A program made the position numbers and the translations under genes. A stretch of 64,000 nt of DNA from Simiduia curdlanivorans (GTDB lineage: Bacteria; Pseudomonadota; Gammaproteobacteria; Pseudomonadales; Cellvibrionaceae), in NCBI RefSeq assembly GCF_030409605.1, contig NZ_JAUFQG010000004.1, positions 1,240,001-1,304,000 on the forward strand. Direction: 5' to 3'. Under the pieces are notes generated by a model. That model was not told where the DNA came from. It saw nothing but the letters and a program-made list of their open reading frames with translations, and made no database searches. Below, piece by piece: positions 1 through 6,477 of the stretch (the stretch's first letter is position 1; each line of letters opens with the position of its first letter).

Positions 1-1065
1 GCCGCCAATGAAATTAGCCACACCAGCCTTAACCCGGCCGGTTTAGATTCCGATGACTTGCTCCAGCTGGCCGAGCGCCGCGTTGCCGCCATCGCCGAAG
101 ATCGCCCGAAAGAGGGCGGCTTTGTTGGCGCTGAAAGCCTTTTGCACGACGCTGTGGCGCGCATCGATGAACTGTTTCGCACTGATTCTGACCTCACCGG
201 TTTATCCACCGGCCTCGCCGATTTGAACGAGCGCACGGCGGGCTGGCAACCGGGTGAGTTGATTATTCTCGCCGCGCGTCCATCCATGGGTAAAACCGCG
301 TTGGCCTTAAATTTCGTCGAAGCTGCACTGCACAACACCAAGAAGCCATCGCTGGTGTTCAGCATGGAAATGCCGTCAAACTCGCTCATCATGCGTATGC
401 TGTCGAGCCTCGGCCGCATCGATGCAGGTAAGTTGCGCAACGGCAAACTAACAGAAGAAGATTGGCCCAAGTTGTCGAGCGCGGTGGCCAAGCTCAAAGA
501 CAAGCCGCTCTACATCGACGACACTCCCGCGCTAACGCCGCAGGAGGTTCGCGCTAGGGTGAAGCGCGTGGTGCGCCAACATCAAACCAAGTTGCTGCAA
601 GAAAACCCAGACATGACCTCAGAAGAGGCAGAAAAACAAAGCCAGCCGGGCATGGTGATGGTGGATTATTTACAGCTCATGCAAGTGGCTGGAAGCAGCG
701 ATGGTCGCACCCAGGAAATTTCCGAAATCTCCCGCTCGCTCAAAGGTTTGGCGAAAGAATTTAGTTGCCCTGTCATTGCGCTATCGCAGCTGAACCGCGG
801 TGTGGAGCAGCGACCTAACAAGCGCCCCATGAACTCAGATTTGCGTGAATCGGGCGCCATCGAGCAGGACGCCGACGTTATTTTGTTTATCTACCGCGAT
901 GAATATTATAACGAAGACAGCCCCGATAAAGGTATGGCCGAGTTGATCATCGGCAAGCAGCGCAACGGTGAAATTGGTACCTGCAAGGCAGCGTTTGTGG
1001 GCAAGTACACGCGCTTTGAGAATTTAGCCCCGGAGTATATGCAGGCACCTGACTACGGCCCTTAG
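1..1065 (+). CDS. dnaB: Replicative DNA helicase DnaB, C-terminal part (5' truncated by window edge)
   Basis: This is the hexameric helicase that unwinds the chromosome at the replication fork. The reading frame is open from the first base of the window, so the N-terminal primase-interaction domain lies outside. Visible RecA-type motifs are Walker A (ARPSMGKTALAL), Walker B (MVMVDYLQLM), the QLNRGVEQR segment and the arginine-finger region (NSDLRESGAIEQDADVILF). The C-terminal GKQRNGEIGT segment is typical of DnaB. One oddity: about 20 residues (near KLLQENPDMTSEEAEKQ) sit between the helix before Walker B and Walker B itself, where the E. coli protein goes almost directly into the strand. 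No alr gene follows, unlike the order in E. coli. Identification is secure. Confidence 0.97.
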   Translation, partial: AANEISHTSLNPAGLDSDDLLQLAERRVAAIAEDRPKEGGFVGAESLLHDAVARIDELFRTDSDLTGLSTGLADLNERTAGWQPGELIILAARPSMGKTALALNFVEAALHNTKKPSLVFSMEMPSNSLIMRMLSSLGRIDAGKLRNGKLTEEDWPKLSSAVAKLKDKPLYIDDTPALTPQEVRARVKRVVRQHQTKLLQENPDMTSEEAEKQSQPGMVMVDYLQLMQVAGSSDGRTQEISEISRSLKGLAKEFSCPVIALSQLNRGVEQRPNKRPMNSDLRESGAIEQDADVILFIYRDEYYNEDSPDKGMAELIIGKQRNGEIGTCKAAFVGKYTRFENLAPEYMQAPDYGP

Positions 1066-1087
1066 CGCCTTAGCGCTAGCTGTGTAG

Positions 1088-1173
1088 CTCTCGCGGCGTT
1101 GCAGCGGTCTTGAAAAATGCTCATGTACTCTTCGTACACTCCGCGTTTTCAAAACCACTGCGCCTTGCGAGAG
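1088..1173. repeat. Imperfect inverted repeat, REP/MITE-like element
   Basis: The left arm starts CTCTCGCGGCGTTGCAGCGG and the right arm ends CACTGCGCCTTGCGAGAG. Each arm is about 30 bases and together they form a long imperfect stem. The inner part carries a second small palindrome (TGTAC-TCTTC-GTACA). It lies just after dnaB and its right arm is the start of the 175-bp tandem repeat. The form resembles dispersed palindromic elements common in marine gammaproteobacteria, but only this copy can be seen here. Confidence 0.6.
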
Positions 1174-1545
1174 CGTCCTCGCAGAACGCGCTAAGTTCAC
1201 TGTTTGAGTTTGGGTGGCATGAAGTGCGGCTTTGAACGCTTTGCGTTCTGGCCAAATAAGATAGTGAAACTGCAAGGTGATTATATGCCCTGCGTGCGTT
1301 GCAGGGGCGTCTCATCCGCTTTTTCAAAACCACTGCGCCTTGCGAGAGCGTCCTCGCAGAACGCGCTAAGTTCACTGTTTGAGTTTGGGTGGCATGAAGT
1401 GCGGCTTTGAACGCTTTGCGTTCTGGCCAAATAAGATAGTGAAACTGCAAGGTGATTATATGCCCTGCGTGCGTTGCAGGGGCGTCTCATCCGCTTTTTC
1501 AAAACCACTGCACCTTGCGAGAGCGTCCTCGCAGAACGCGCTAAG
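1146..1545. repeat. Perfect tandem repeat, 175-bp period, 2.3 copies
   Basis: Copy 1 starts at 1146, copy 2 at 1321 and a 50-base partial third copy at 1496; each starts TTTTCAAAACCACTGC. The two full copies appear identical base for base, and the partial copy has one change (CTGCGCC to CTGCACC). Each unit holds three short palindromes: GCGAG..CTCGC, GAACGCTTTGCGTTC and CCCTGC..GCAGGG. Open frames crossing the array run through the repeat boundaries and have no ribosome binding sites, so I regard the block as non-coding. Beyond the third copy, GGTTGGT (from about 1557) and ACCAACC (to about 1594) form a further small inverted repeat. Confidence 0.9.
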
Positions 1546-1722
1546 CTCGCTGATTGGGTTGGTAGATAGCTGATTAAATATATTGCCCACCAACCTATTT
1601 TCGCTTGAGCGCTGCTGTATCAAACTGAATAGGCGCATCCTTCTAGCCTGTGGCGGCCTGGCCCCCAAACTTCTCACGCCCTCGCACTATCGGCGTCTTT
1701 TTACATTCCAGAGGTGATGACT

Positions 1723-1926
1723 ATGAAAATTGTTGCCGTTTTATTATGCGTTTGGTTTTTAGTGGCTTGTAGCTCGGACAAACAAGTAGAGGCGGATAGA
1801 CCTGAGGGGGCGATACCTCAGGCGCAGCTTCAGGCGTTGGAGAAGGCTAAAGCGGTTGAGCAAACCTTGCTGGATGCCGATGCGGCGCGGCGGGCTAAGG
1901 CCGACGAAGCGACCAGCCCCGAGTAG
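1723..1926 (+). CDS. Small lipoprotein, 67 aa
   Basis: A short secreted lipoprotein of unknown function. The ATG at 1723 is chosen because GAGGTG lies six bases upstream and because it gives a normal type II signal peptide (MKIVAVLLCVWFLVAC), with the lipobox LVAC putting the acylated Cys at residue 16. The rest is short, charged and Ala/Gln/Glu-rich, consistent with a helical tail (around QLQALEKAKAVEQ). In-frame GTG and ATG codons lie 9 and 6 bases upstream but overlap the ribosome binding site. It follows the repeat block and precedes a convergent gene, so it is probably a single transcription unit. No family was recognised. Confidence 0.7.
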   Translation: MKIVAVLLCVWFLVACSSDKQVEADRPEGAIPQAQLQALEKAKAVEQTLLDADAARRAKADEATSPE

Positions 1927-1938
1927 CAGGGCTAAGGC

Positions 1939-2514
1939 TTAAAGGCCGGATAGGTAGATCAGAATAAAGCACTCACCGCTGAGCGACCACTCGCCGGCGG
2001 AGGGGTCTTCAATCTTTAGCAAATGGCCGGCTGGCAGCGAGTACTCGTCTTCACCTATGCCTTGGCGCAGGGTTAGGGTGGTGCGATGGCTGTAGGCAAA
2101 GCAAAAGCGCTCTTGCAGTATGTCGACCTTGCTCGGCGTTTTATAGGTGTGCAAGCGGGCCTGATAGCGGTGGCTCTTGGTGACGATATTAAAGTCGGTA
2201 ATGGGGCCGTCAATGAGCTTGCCGTGAGTTTGCCAGCTGCCGTCGAAATCGGCGAAGGGTAGGTCGCCGCTCAGTTTTTGGCTATGGCCTATGGCGTGCT
2301 CGAGAATGATACCGTTGCCTTCAAGTACCACGAGTGTGCGTTGGTAGCCGGTGAAGTCGGAAAATGGGCCGTCTTCTTCCACTTGAGCAATGCTGATGCG
2401 CCAATCGAAGGATTGAACCGTATCGCCTTCGCTGATGGCGAGCTCCAAGGTAGTTCCCTTGCCGTTTTTCCAGGGGATTTCTTTGAAGTCTTCTGGACCG
2501 AAAATTTCAATCAT
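1939..2514 (-). CDS. HutD/Ves family protein
   Basis: A cupin-fold protein of the HutD/Ves family. HutD members occur in histidine-utilisation operons, while Ves of E. coli is cold-induced; the biochemical role is not settled. Family features are the N-terminal (D/E)..IPWKNGKGTTLELAI segment, DWRISIAQVEEDGPFSDFTGYQRTL in pieces, and the late DFNIVT stretch. The frame is open a further 15 codons upstream, but MIEIFGPEDFKEIPW is where family members begin, so the start at 2514 is preferred even though its ribosome binding site is weak. No hut genes are near, so a histidine role cannot be inferred from context. It converges on the small lipoprotein gene with only 12 bases between stops. Confidence 0.85.
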   Translation of the reverse strand: MIEIFGPEDFKEIPWKNGKGTTLELAISEGDTVQSFDWRISIAQVEEDGPFSDFTGYQRTLVVLEGNGIILEHAIGHSQKLSGDLPFADFDGSWQTHGKLIDGPITDFNIVTKSHRYQARLHTYKTPSKVDILQERFCFAYSHRTTLTLRQGIGEDEYSLPAGHLLKIEDPSAGEWSLSGECFILIYLSGL

Positions 2515-2754
2515 CGAGCTACTCACTTGCTTGCGCCCTACAGGGGGCGTTCGACTCAAACTCCGTTAGTCCGCAATCCTACCACTCATTGCTGAGCTGT
2601 TAATCCTATTTCATGTAAAAAAACACACGAATAGTAGGCTTTCGGGGCGATCCCCCGTAAATTATCGAATATTCGTTCCGTTTTTGCTCATAGTGTTCAA
2701 ACAATCGTTCTAGTATCATCTGCGCGTTTTAAAAACACCTGTTGAGGCCACCTC

Positions 2755-3606
2755 ATGCGAATTTTTCATCAAATCCAGTCGTTGCGCGATGCACTTAAAG
2801 CCGAGCGTGGCACCGGCAAGCGAATCGGTTTTGTGCCCACCATGGGTAATTTGCACGATGGTCACATTGCGCTAATTAAACAGGCGCAAACCGCCTGCGA
2901 CGTTGTTGTCTGCTCCATTTTTGTCAACGGGCTGCAGTTTGGCTTGAACGAAGATTGGGATAAGTACCCGCGCACCTTCCGCGAAGATTGCGACAAACTC
3001 AAAGCGGCCGGCTGTGATTATCTGTTTAACCCAGACGATAACGAAATGTACCCTAATGGTTTGGATACCCAAACCCGCGTAATCTGCCCAACCATGACCG
3101 ACGTGCTGTGCGGCGCCAGCCGGCCTGGGCACTTCGAAGGGGTGACCACCGTGGTCACTAAGTTGTTCAATATTGTGCAACCCGACGAGGCGGTTTTCGG
3201 CATAAAAGATTACCAGCAGCTCGCGGTGATTCGGCGGATGGCGGAAGATTTGTGCATTCCTATTCAAATCACCGCGGCGCCTATACACCGCGAAGCGGAT
3301 GGCTTGGCGATGAGTTCGCGCAATTCCTATTTAAAGCCTGAAGAGCGCACCAAGGTGTCGCAATTACAGGCCAGCTTGCAGTGGGCTGCGGCACAAATTA
3401 AAGCCGGTGAAAAGGATTTTGATGTGATAGAGCTGGAGGCAAAATCGCAAATTATTGCCGCTGGTTTTCGACCAGATTACTTCTCGATTTGTAACAGCAA
3501 AACCCTGGCACAAGCGGCGCACGACGATAAAAACATTACCATTTTGGGGGCGATGTTTACGCAGTCTGCGCGACTCATCGACAATCTTTCCATCGAATTG
3601 AATTGA
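2755..3606 (+). CDS. panC: Pantothenate synthetase
   Basis: PanC joins pantoate and beta-alanine with ATP to make pantothenate, the precursor of coenzyme A, in the cytoplasm. At 283 residues it has normal length. Nucleotidyltransferase motifs are present: the HIGH-type segment PTMGNLHDGHIALIKQA, FVNGLQF, the pantoate-binding stretch GASRPGHFEGVTTVV, FGIKDYQQL, and the KMSKS-like MSSRNSYL. GAGG precedes the ATG at a normal distance. panD starts only eight bases after the stop, so the two are almost certainly co-transcribed and make both the beta-alanine and the final product. panB, normally the third member, is not in the window. Confidence 0.97.
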   Translation: MRIFHQIQSLRDALKAERGTGKRIGFVPTMGNLHDGHIALIKQAQTACDVVVCSIFVNGLQFGLNEDWDKYPRTFREDCDKLKAAGCDYLFNPDDNEMYPNGLDTQTRVICPTMTDVLCGASRPGHFEGVTTVVTKLFNIVQPDEAVFGIKDYQQLAVIRRMAEDLCIPIQITAAPIHREADGLAMSSRNSYLKPEERTKVSQLQASLQWAAAQIKAGEKDFDVIELEAKSQIIAAGFRPDYFSICNSKTLAQAAHDDKNITILGAMFTQSARLIDNLSIELN

Positions 3607-3614
3607 GGTACGGC

Positions 3615-3995
3615 ATGTTAACAACGTTGCTAAAAGGTAAGCTGCACATGGCCAGCGTGACAATGGCGGAGCTTTGGTATGACGGCTCTTGCGCCATCGA
3701 CCAAAATCTTGTCGAACTGGCGGGCCTGAAAGAATTTGAGCAAATTGATATTTATAATGTCAGCAATGGCGAGCGCTTTACCACCTACGTGATTTTGGCC
3801 GAGCCGGGTTCTGGCACCATCTCCATGAACGGCGCCGCCGCTCGACGGGTACAAAAAGGCGACCGCGTTATCATTGCAGCCTATGGCCAGTTTACCGACA
3901 CCGAGGCCGCCGTGCATAGACCCAAGCTTGTTTACTTAAACGCCGACAACAGCGTTGAGCGCTCTACCAATACCATTCCTATGCAAGTGGCTTAA
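3615..3995 (+). CDS. panD: Aspartate 1-decarboxylase precursor
   Basis: PanD decarboxylates aspartate to beta-alanine for the preceding PanC. It is a self-processing pyruvoyl enzyme: the precursor is cut between Gly24 and Ser25, and the Gly-Ser pair lies in YDGSCAIDQ at exactly those positions. Other conserved parts are Lys9, NVSNGERFTTY, the substrate-binding stretch SMNGAAARR and GDRVIIAAYG. Length is 126 residues, as in the family. The ATG at 3615 has GAGG six bases upstream; the frame is open four codons further up, but that would overlap panC. The tight spacing to panC indicates one operon. Confidence 0.97.
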   Translation: MLTTLLKGKLHMASVTMAELWYDGSCAIDQNLVELAGLKEFEQIDIYNVSNGERFTTYVILAEPGSGTISMNGAAARRVQKGDRVIIAAYGQFTDTEAAVHRPKLVYLNADNSVERSTNTIPMQVA

Positions 3996-4013
3996 CCAGT
4001 ACTGCTCATGGGC

Positions 4014-4598
4014 TTAAGGTTTTTGATAGACCCCAAAATACACATGGGGTTTATCGCTGCTTTGCCCCTCTCTAACTCTCTGTGGTACTTGATGTTGTAC
4101 CGGTGCGAGGCTCTTCAAATAGTGTGCAATGGCGCGCGCATCAGGGTCGGATAATTGTGCGTAAGCGGCCCAGGGCATAACGGCCGACTGACGAATACCG
4201 TGGCGATCTTCACCGGCTTTCAGCATTAACACTATGTCTGTCTCCGACCAATTGCCTAAACCTGTACCTGGGTCTGGGGTTAAATTCGGCGGAAAGACGA
4301 TACCGGGTTTGGCGCTCCTTAACGGGTTGCTCGTGGCTATGCCTGTGTCTGAACCAGCCAGCAAAAATTTTGAATTCGAATTACCTGTTAACGCGCCGTC
4401 GGTATGGCAGGTGCCGCAACCTAATAGCGTTACAAGGTAAGCACCTTTGAGACTGAGTTCAGTCGGTTGTGCGGCTGGTGTTGGTGCCGTTTGAGCCGTG
4501 TCTGGGTGTCGCTCGATAAAGGTCGCGTCAGTCGCGTGCTGAGCGCAAGCGGCGAGAGAGATGAGCGTGGCAGATAGGATGACCTGACTAAGCTTCAT
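4014..4598 (-). CDS. Lipoprotein c-type cytochrome, single haem
   Basis: A membrane-anchored periplasmic electron carrier. The signal peptide ends in the lipobox LAAC (Cys18), giving a lipid anchor. Haem attachment is at CGTCH (Cys61, Cys64, His65), and the likely axial methionine is in the later MPWAAY segment, followed by DPDARAIAHYLKSL, the usual C-terminal helix of class I cytochromes. A Pro/Thr/Ala-rich stretch (about 25-48) links anchor and domain. Length is 194 residues with one CXXCH. The start has GGAG about six bases upstream. Neighbours give no clear redox partner; the sensor kinase gene lies upstream on the same strand, about 75 bases away. The partner is unknown. Confidence 0.88.
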   Translation of the reverse strand: MKLSQVILSATLISLAACAQHATDATFIERHPDTAQTAPTPAAQPTELSLKGAYLVTLLGCGTCHTDGALTGNSNSKFLLAGSDTGIATSNPLRSAKPGIVFPPNLTPDPGTGLGNWSETDIVLMLKAGEDRHGIRQSAVMPWAAYAQLSDPDARAIAHYLKSLAPVQHQVPQRVREGQSSDKPHVYFGVYQKP

Positions 4599-4672
4599 AA
4601 GAAGACTCCTCTAGTTCTTCTTAATTTAGCCGGTATCTGGCGCGATTATATTGATGTGGCGCAAGTGCTGAT

Positions 4673-6232
4673 TTATCGTTTGACAAAAATTTGCGCTATT
4701 TTTTGCTCCAATACATCGTAGGTAAAAGGTTTTGTGACATAGGCGCAAATACCGGCCGATAACACTTCTTCTATGCGTTTCTCACTACTGTAACCGCTCG
4801 ATATGATCGCTTTAATAGCCGGGTTTATCCGTTTCATGGCCTCAAATAATTGTTGCCCATTCATTTCTGGCATCAGCATATCCAGCACCACTAGATCGAA
4901 ATCTCGCCAGTGATGTTGGTAGTGTTCAAGTGCGTCTGTCGGCCTGCCAAAGGTACAGACTTTATGGCCGTGTAAGCTAAACAGCTGCTCAGAATAGGCC
5001 AGCACCATGGCTTCATCGTCGACAATGAGCATGGACACTTGAGGCGCGTTAACTTTGTTAACCACGGCCATTTTCGACGAGGTGGGCGGTTCGCCTAGGG
5101 GCAATAAAATCTCGAACAGGGTGCCCTTGCCCGGTGTGCTAATGCAGCTGATTGCGCCGCGATGTAAGTGCATGGTGCCGTAACTTGTGGCTAAACCCAT
5201 GCCCATACCGGCACCGCTGCTGACGCCCTTGGTAGTAAAAAATGGCTCGAATATATGAGAAATAATATCTTCATCCATGCCATTGCCTGTATCTTCAATG
5301 CGCAAGCGTAGGTATTCACCCGGTGGCACTTTGAACTCGCCCACATGAATCAGCGAGGTTAGTGATACATTTTCCGTGTTAATAGTCAGCTTGCCACCTT
5401 TGGGCATGGCGTCTCGAGCGTTGAGGCAAAGGTTGAGCAAGGCATTTTTAATTTGCGTCGCTTCACCGAGAAAATAAGGTGCTTTGGCGTCTAGCTGCGT
5501 GGCTAGTTCGATGTTGCGTGGGAAGGTGTGTTTAATGATGGACGTGGTGTCGGCAACTAAATCGTGCAAGTTGCATTGCTTAAATTGGTAGGAGCCTTTG
5601 CGTGCGAAGGTCATGAGTTGTTGGGTAAGGTTTGCCGCAGAGGTGGCGGTACTAATAATTCGCTTGGCCTGCTGGCCAACTTCATCTTGAGACGAGATTT
5701 TTTCGATAATCTCGGCATAGCCGATAATACCGTGAATTAAATTATTAAAATCGTGTGAAATGCCGCCGGCCAACTGGCCGATGGCCTGCATTTTTTGCGC
5801 TTGCCGCAGCTCCTCTTCGAGTAGCCGTTGCTTGGTGATATCCGAACCGATACTTAGCGCACCGATGGGCTCACCCAGCTCGTTGAGCAAAATTTTATTG
5901 GTCCAATTTATCCAAACTCGCTCGCCGTTGCGCTTGACGTTTTCGTTAACATTCAACGCGTATTTTTCGGGGTTCTGACAGATGTCATCCATCAGTGGCC
6001 TCAGGTCTCGCCCCGTTGTTTCACCTTCGGGCACGATAGTATCCATGACATGTTTGCCAATAATTTCTTCGGCGCTGTAGCCGAAAAACGTTTGTGCGTA
6101 TTCATTGAAGAAGGTGATGATGCCGTCGCGATTCCAACGCAAAATAATCGCATTGGCATTTTCCACCAATTCTCGATATCGCTCTTCGCTGGCTTTTAGT
6201 TGGCTGTAGAGTTGGGCTGATTCCCGGCTCAT
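4673..6232 (-). CDS. PAS-domain hybrid histidine kinase with C-terminal receiver
   Basis: A cytoplasmic signalling kinase of about 519 residues. In order: a PAS domain (about 18-135, with a PAC end ALSIGSDITKQR), a HisKA-like dimerisation helix with phospho-acceptor His160 in GGISHDFNNLIHG, an HATPase domain with N box (LNLCLNARDAMP), G1 (DTGNGMD) and G2 (GAGMGMGLA), then a receiver with phospho-acceptor Asp451 in VLDMLMPEMNG and the conserved Lys in YVTKPF. No membrane segment is visible, so the sensed signal is probably internal. A GTG two codons upstream would also work, but the ATG at 6232 is better spaced from GGGAGAG. No separate response regulator lies nearby, so the output partner is unknown. 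Confidence 0.9.
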   Translation of the reverse strand: MSRESAQLYSQLKASEERYRELVENANAIILRWNRDGIITFFNEYAQTFFGYSAEEIIGKHVMDTIVPEGETTGRDLRPLMDDICQNPEKYALNVNENVKRNGERVWINWTNKILLNELGEPIGALSIGSDITKQRLLEEELRQAQKMQAIGQLAGGISHDFNNLIHGIIGYAEIIEKISSQDEVGQQAKRIISTATSAANLTQQLMTFARKGSYQFKQCNLHDLVADTTSIIKHTFPRNIELATQLDAKAPYFLGEATQIKNALLNLCLNARDAMPKGGKLTINTENVSLTSLIHVGEFKVPPGEYLRLRIEDTGNGMDEDIISHIFEPFFTTKGVSSGAGMGMGLATSYGTMHLHRGAISCISTPGKGTLFEILLPLGEPPTSSKMAVVNKVNAPQVSMLIVDDEAMVLAYSEQLFSLHGHKVCTFGRPTDALEHYQHHWRDFDLVVLDMLMPEMNGQQLFEAMKRINPAIKAIISSGYSSEKRIEEVLSAGICAYVTKPFTYDVLEQKIAQIFVKR

Positions 6233-6368
6233 GGTCACCTCTCCCTAGGCAGTGCCCACGTATAGTAGCAGCTTGTTCTGCCCGGCGTTAACCGCCAATT
6301 AACGCGAATGAACGAATTCTACCTCTTTGATAAATAAGGTTTTTCTTATCTGTTCGCCAGGCTATTGG

Positions 6369-6415
6369 TGCACCGGTGCAATATTGTGTGTACATTATAC
6401 TGAATATTGTATACA
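6369..6415 (+). promoter_or_regulatory. Palindrome plus direct repeats in TonB-receptor promoter region
   Basis: A perfect 12-bp palindrome TGCACCGGTGCA (6369-6380) is followed directly by two copies of AATATTGT, 23 bases apart (from 6380 and 6103+300, that is 6403), each running into a GTGTACA or ATACA. A possible -10 element TATACT lies at 6396-6401. The site is about 65-110 bases upstream of the receptor ATG. The palindrome has the shape of a LacI-family operator; this is inference from form only. Confidence 0.45.
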
Positions 6416-6477
6416 GTTTTCTTGTCGGTTTTGATACGCGACATCTCATCGGTTAACAATAAGAAAGAGGATTCATC

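Noticed and set aside
1146..1545. Possible integron attC array or CRISPR
   Set aside because: Units are 175 bases and identical throughout, with no unique spacers and no RYYYAAC/GTTRRRY core pairs.
1024..1677. Several open frames of 60-110 codons across the tandem repeat, both strands
   Set aside because: They run through repeat boundaries, repeat the same peptide, and lack ribosome binding sites.
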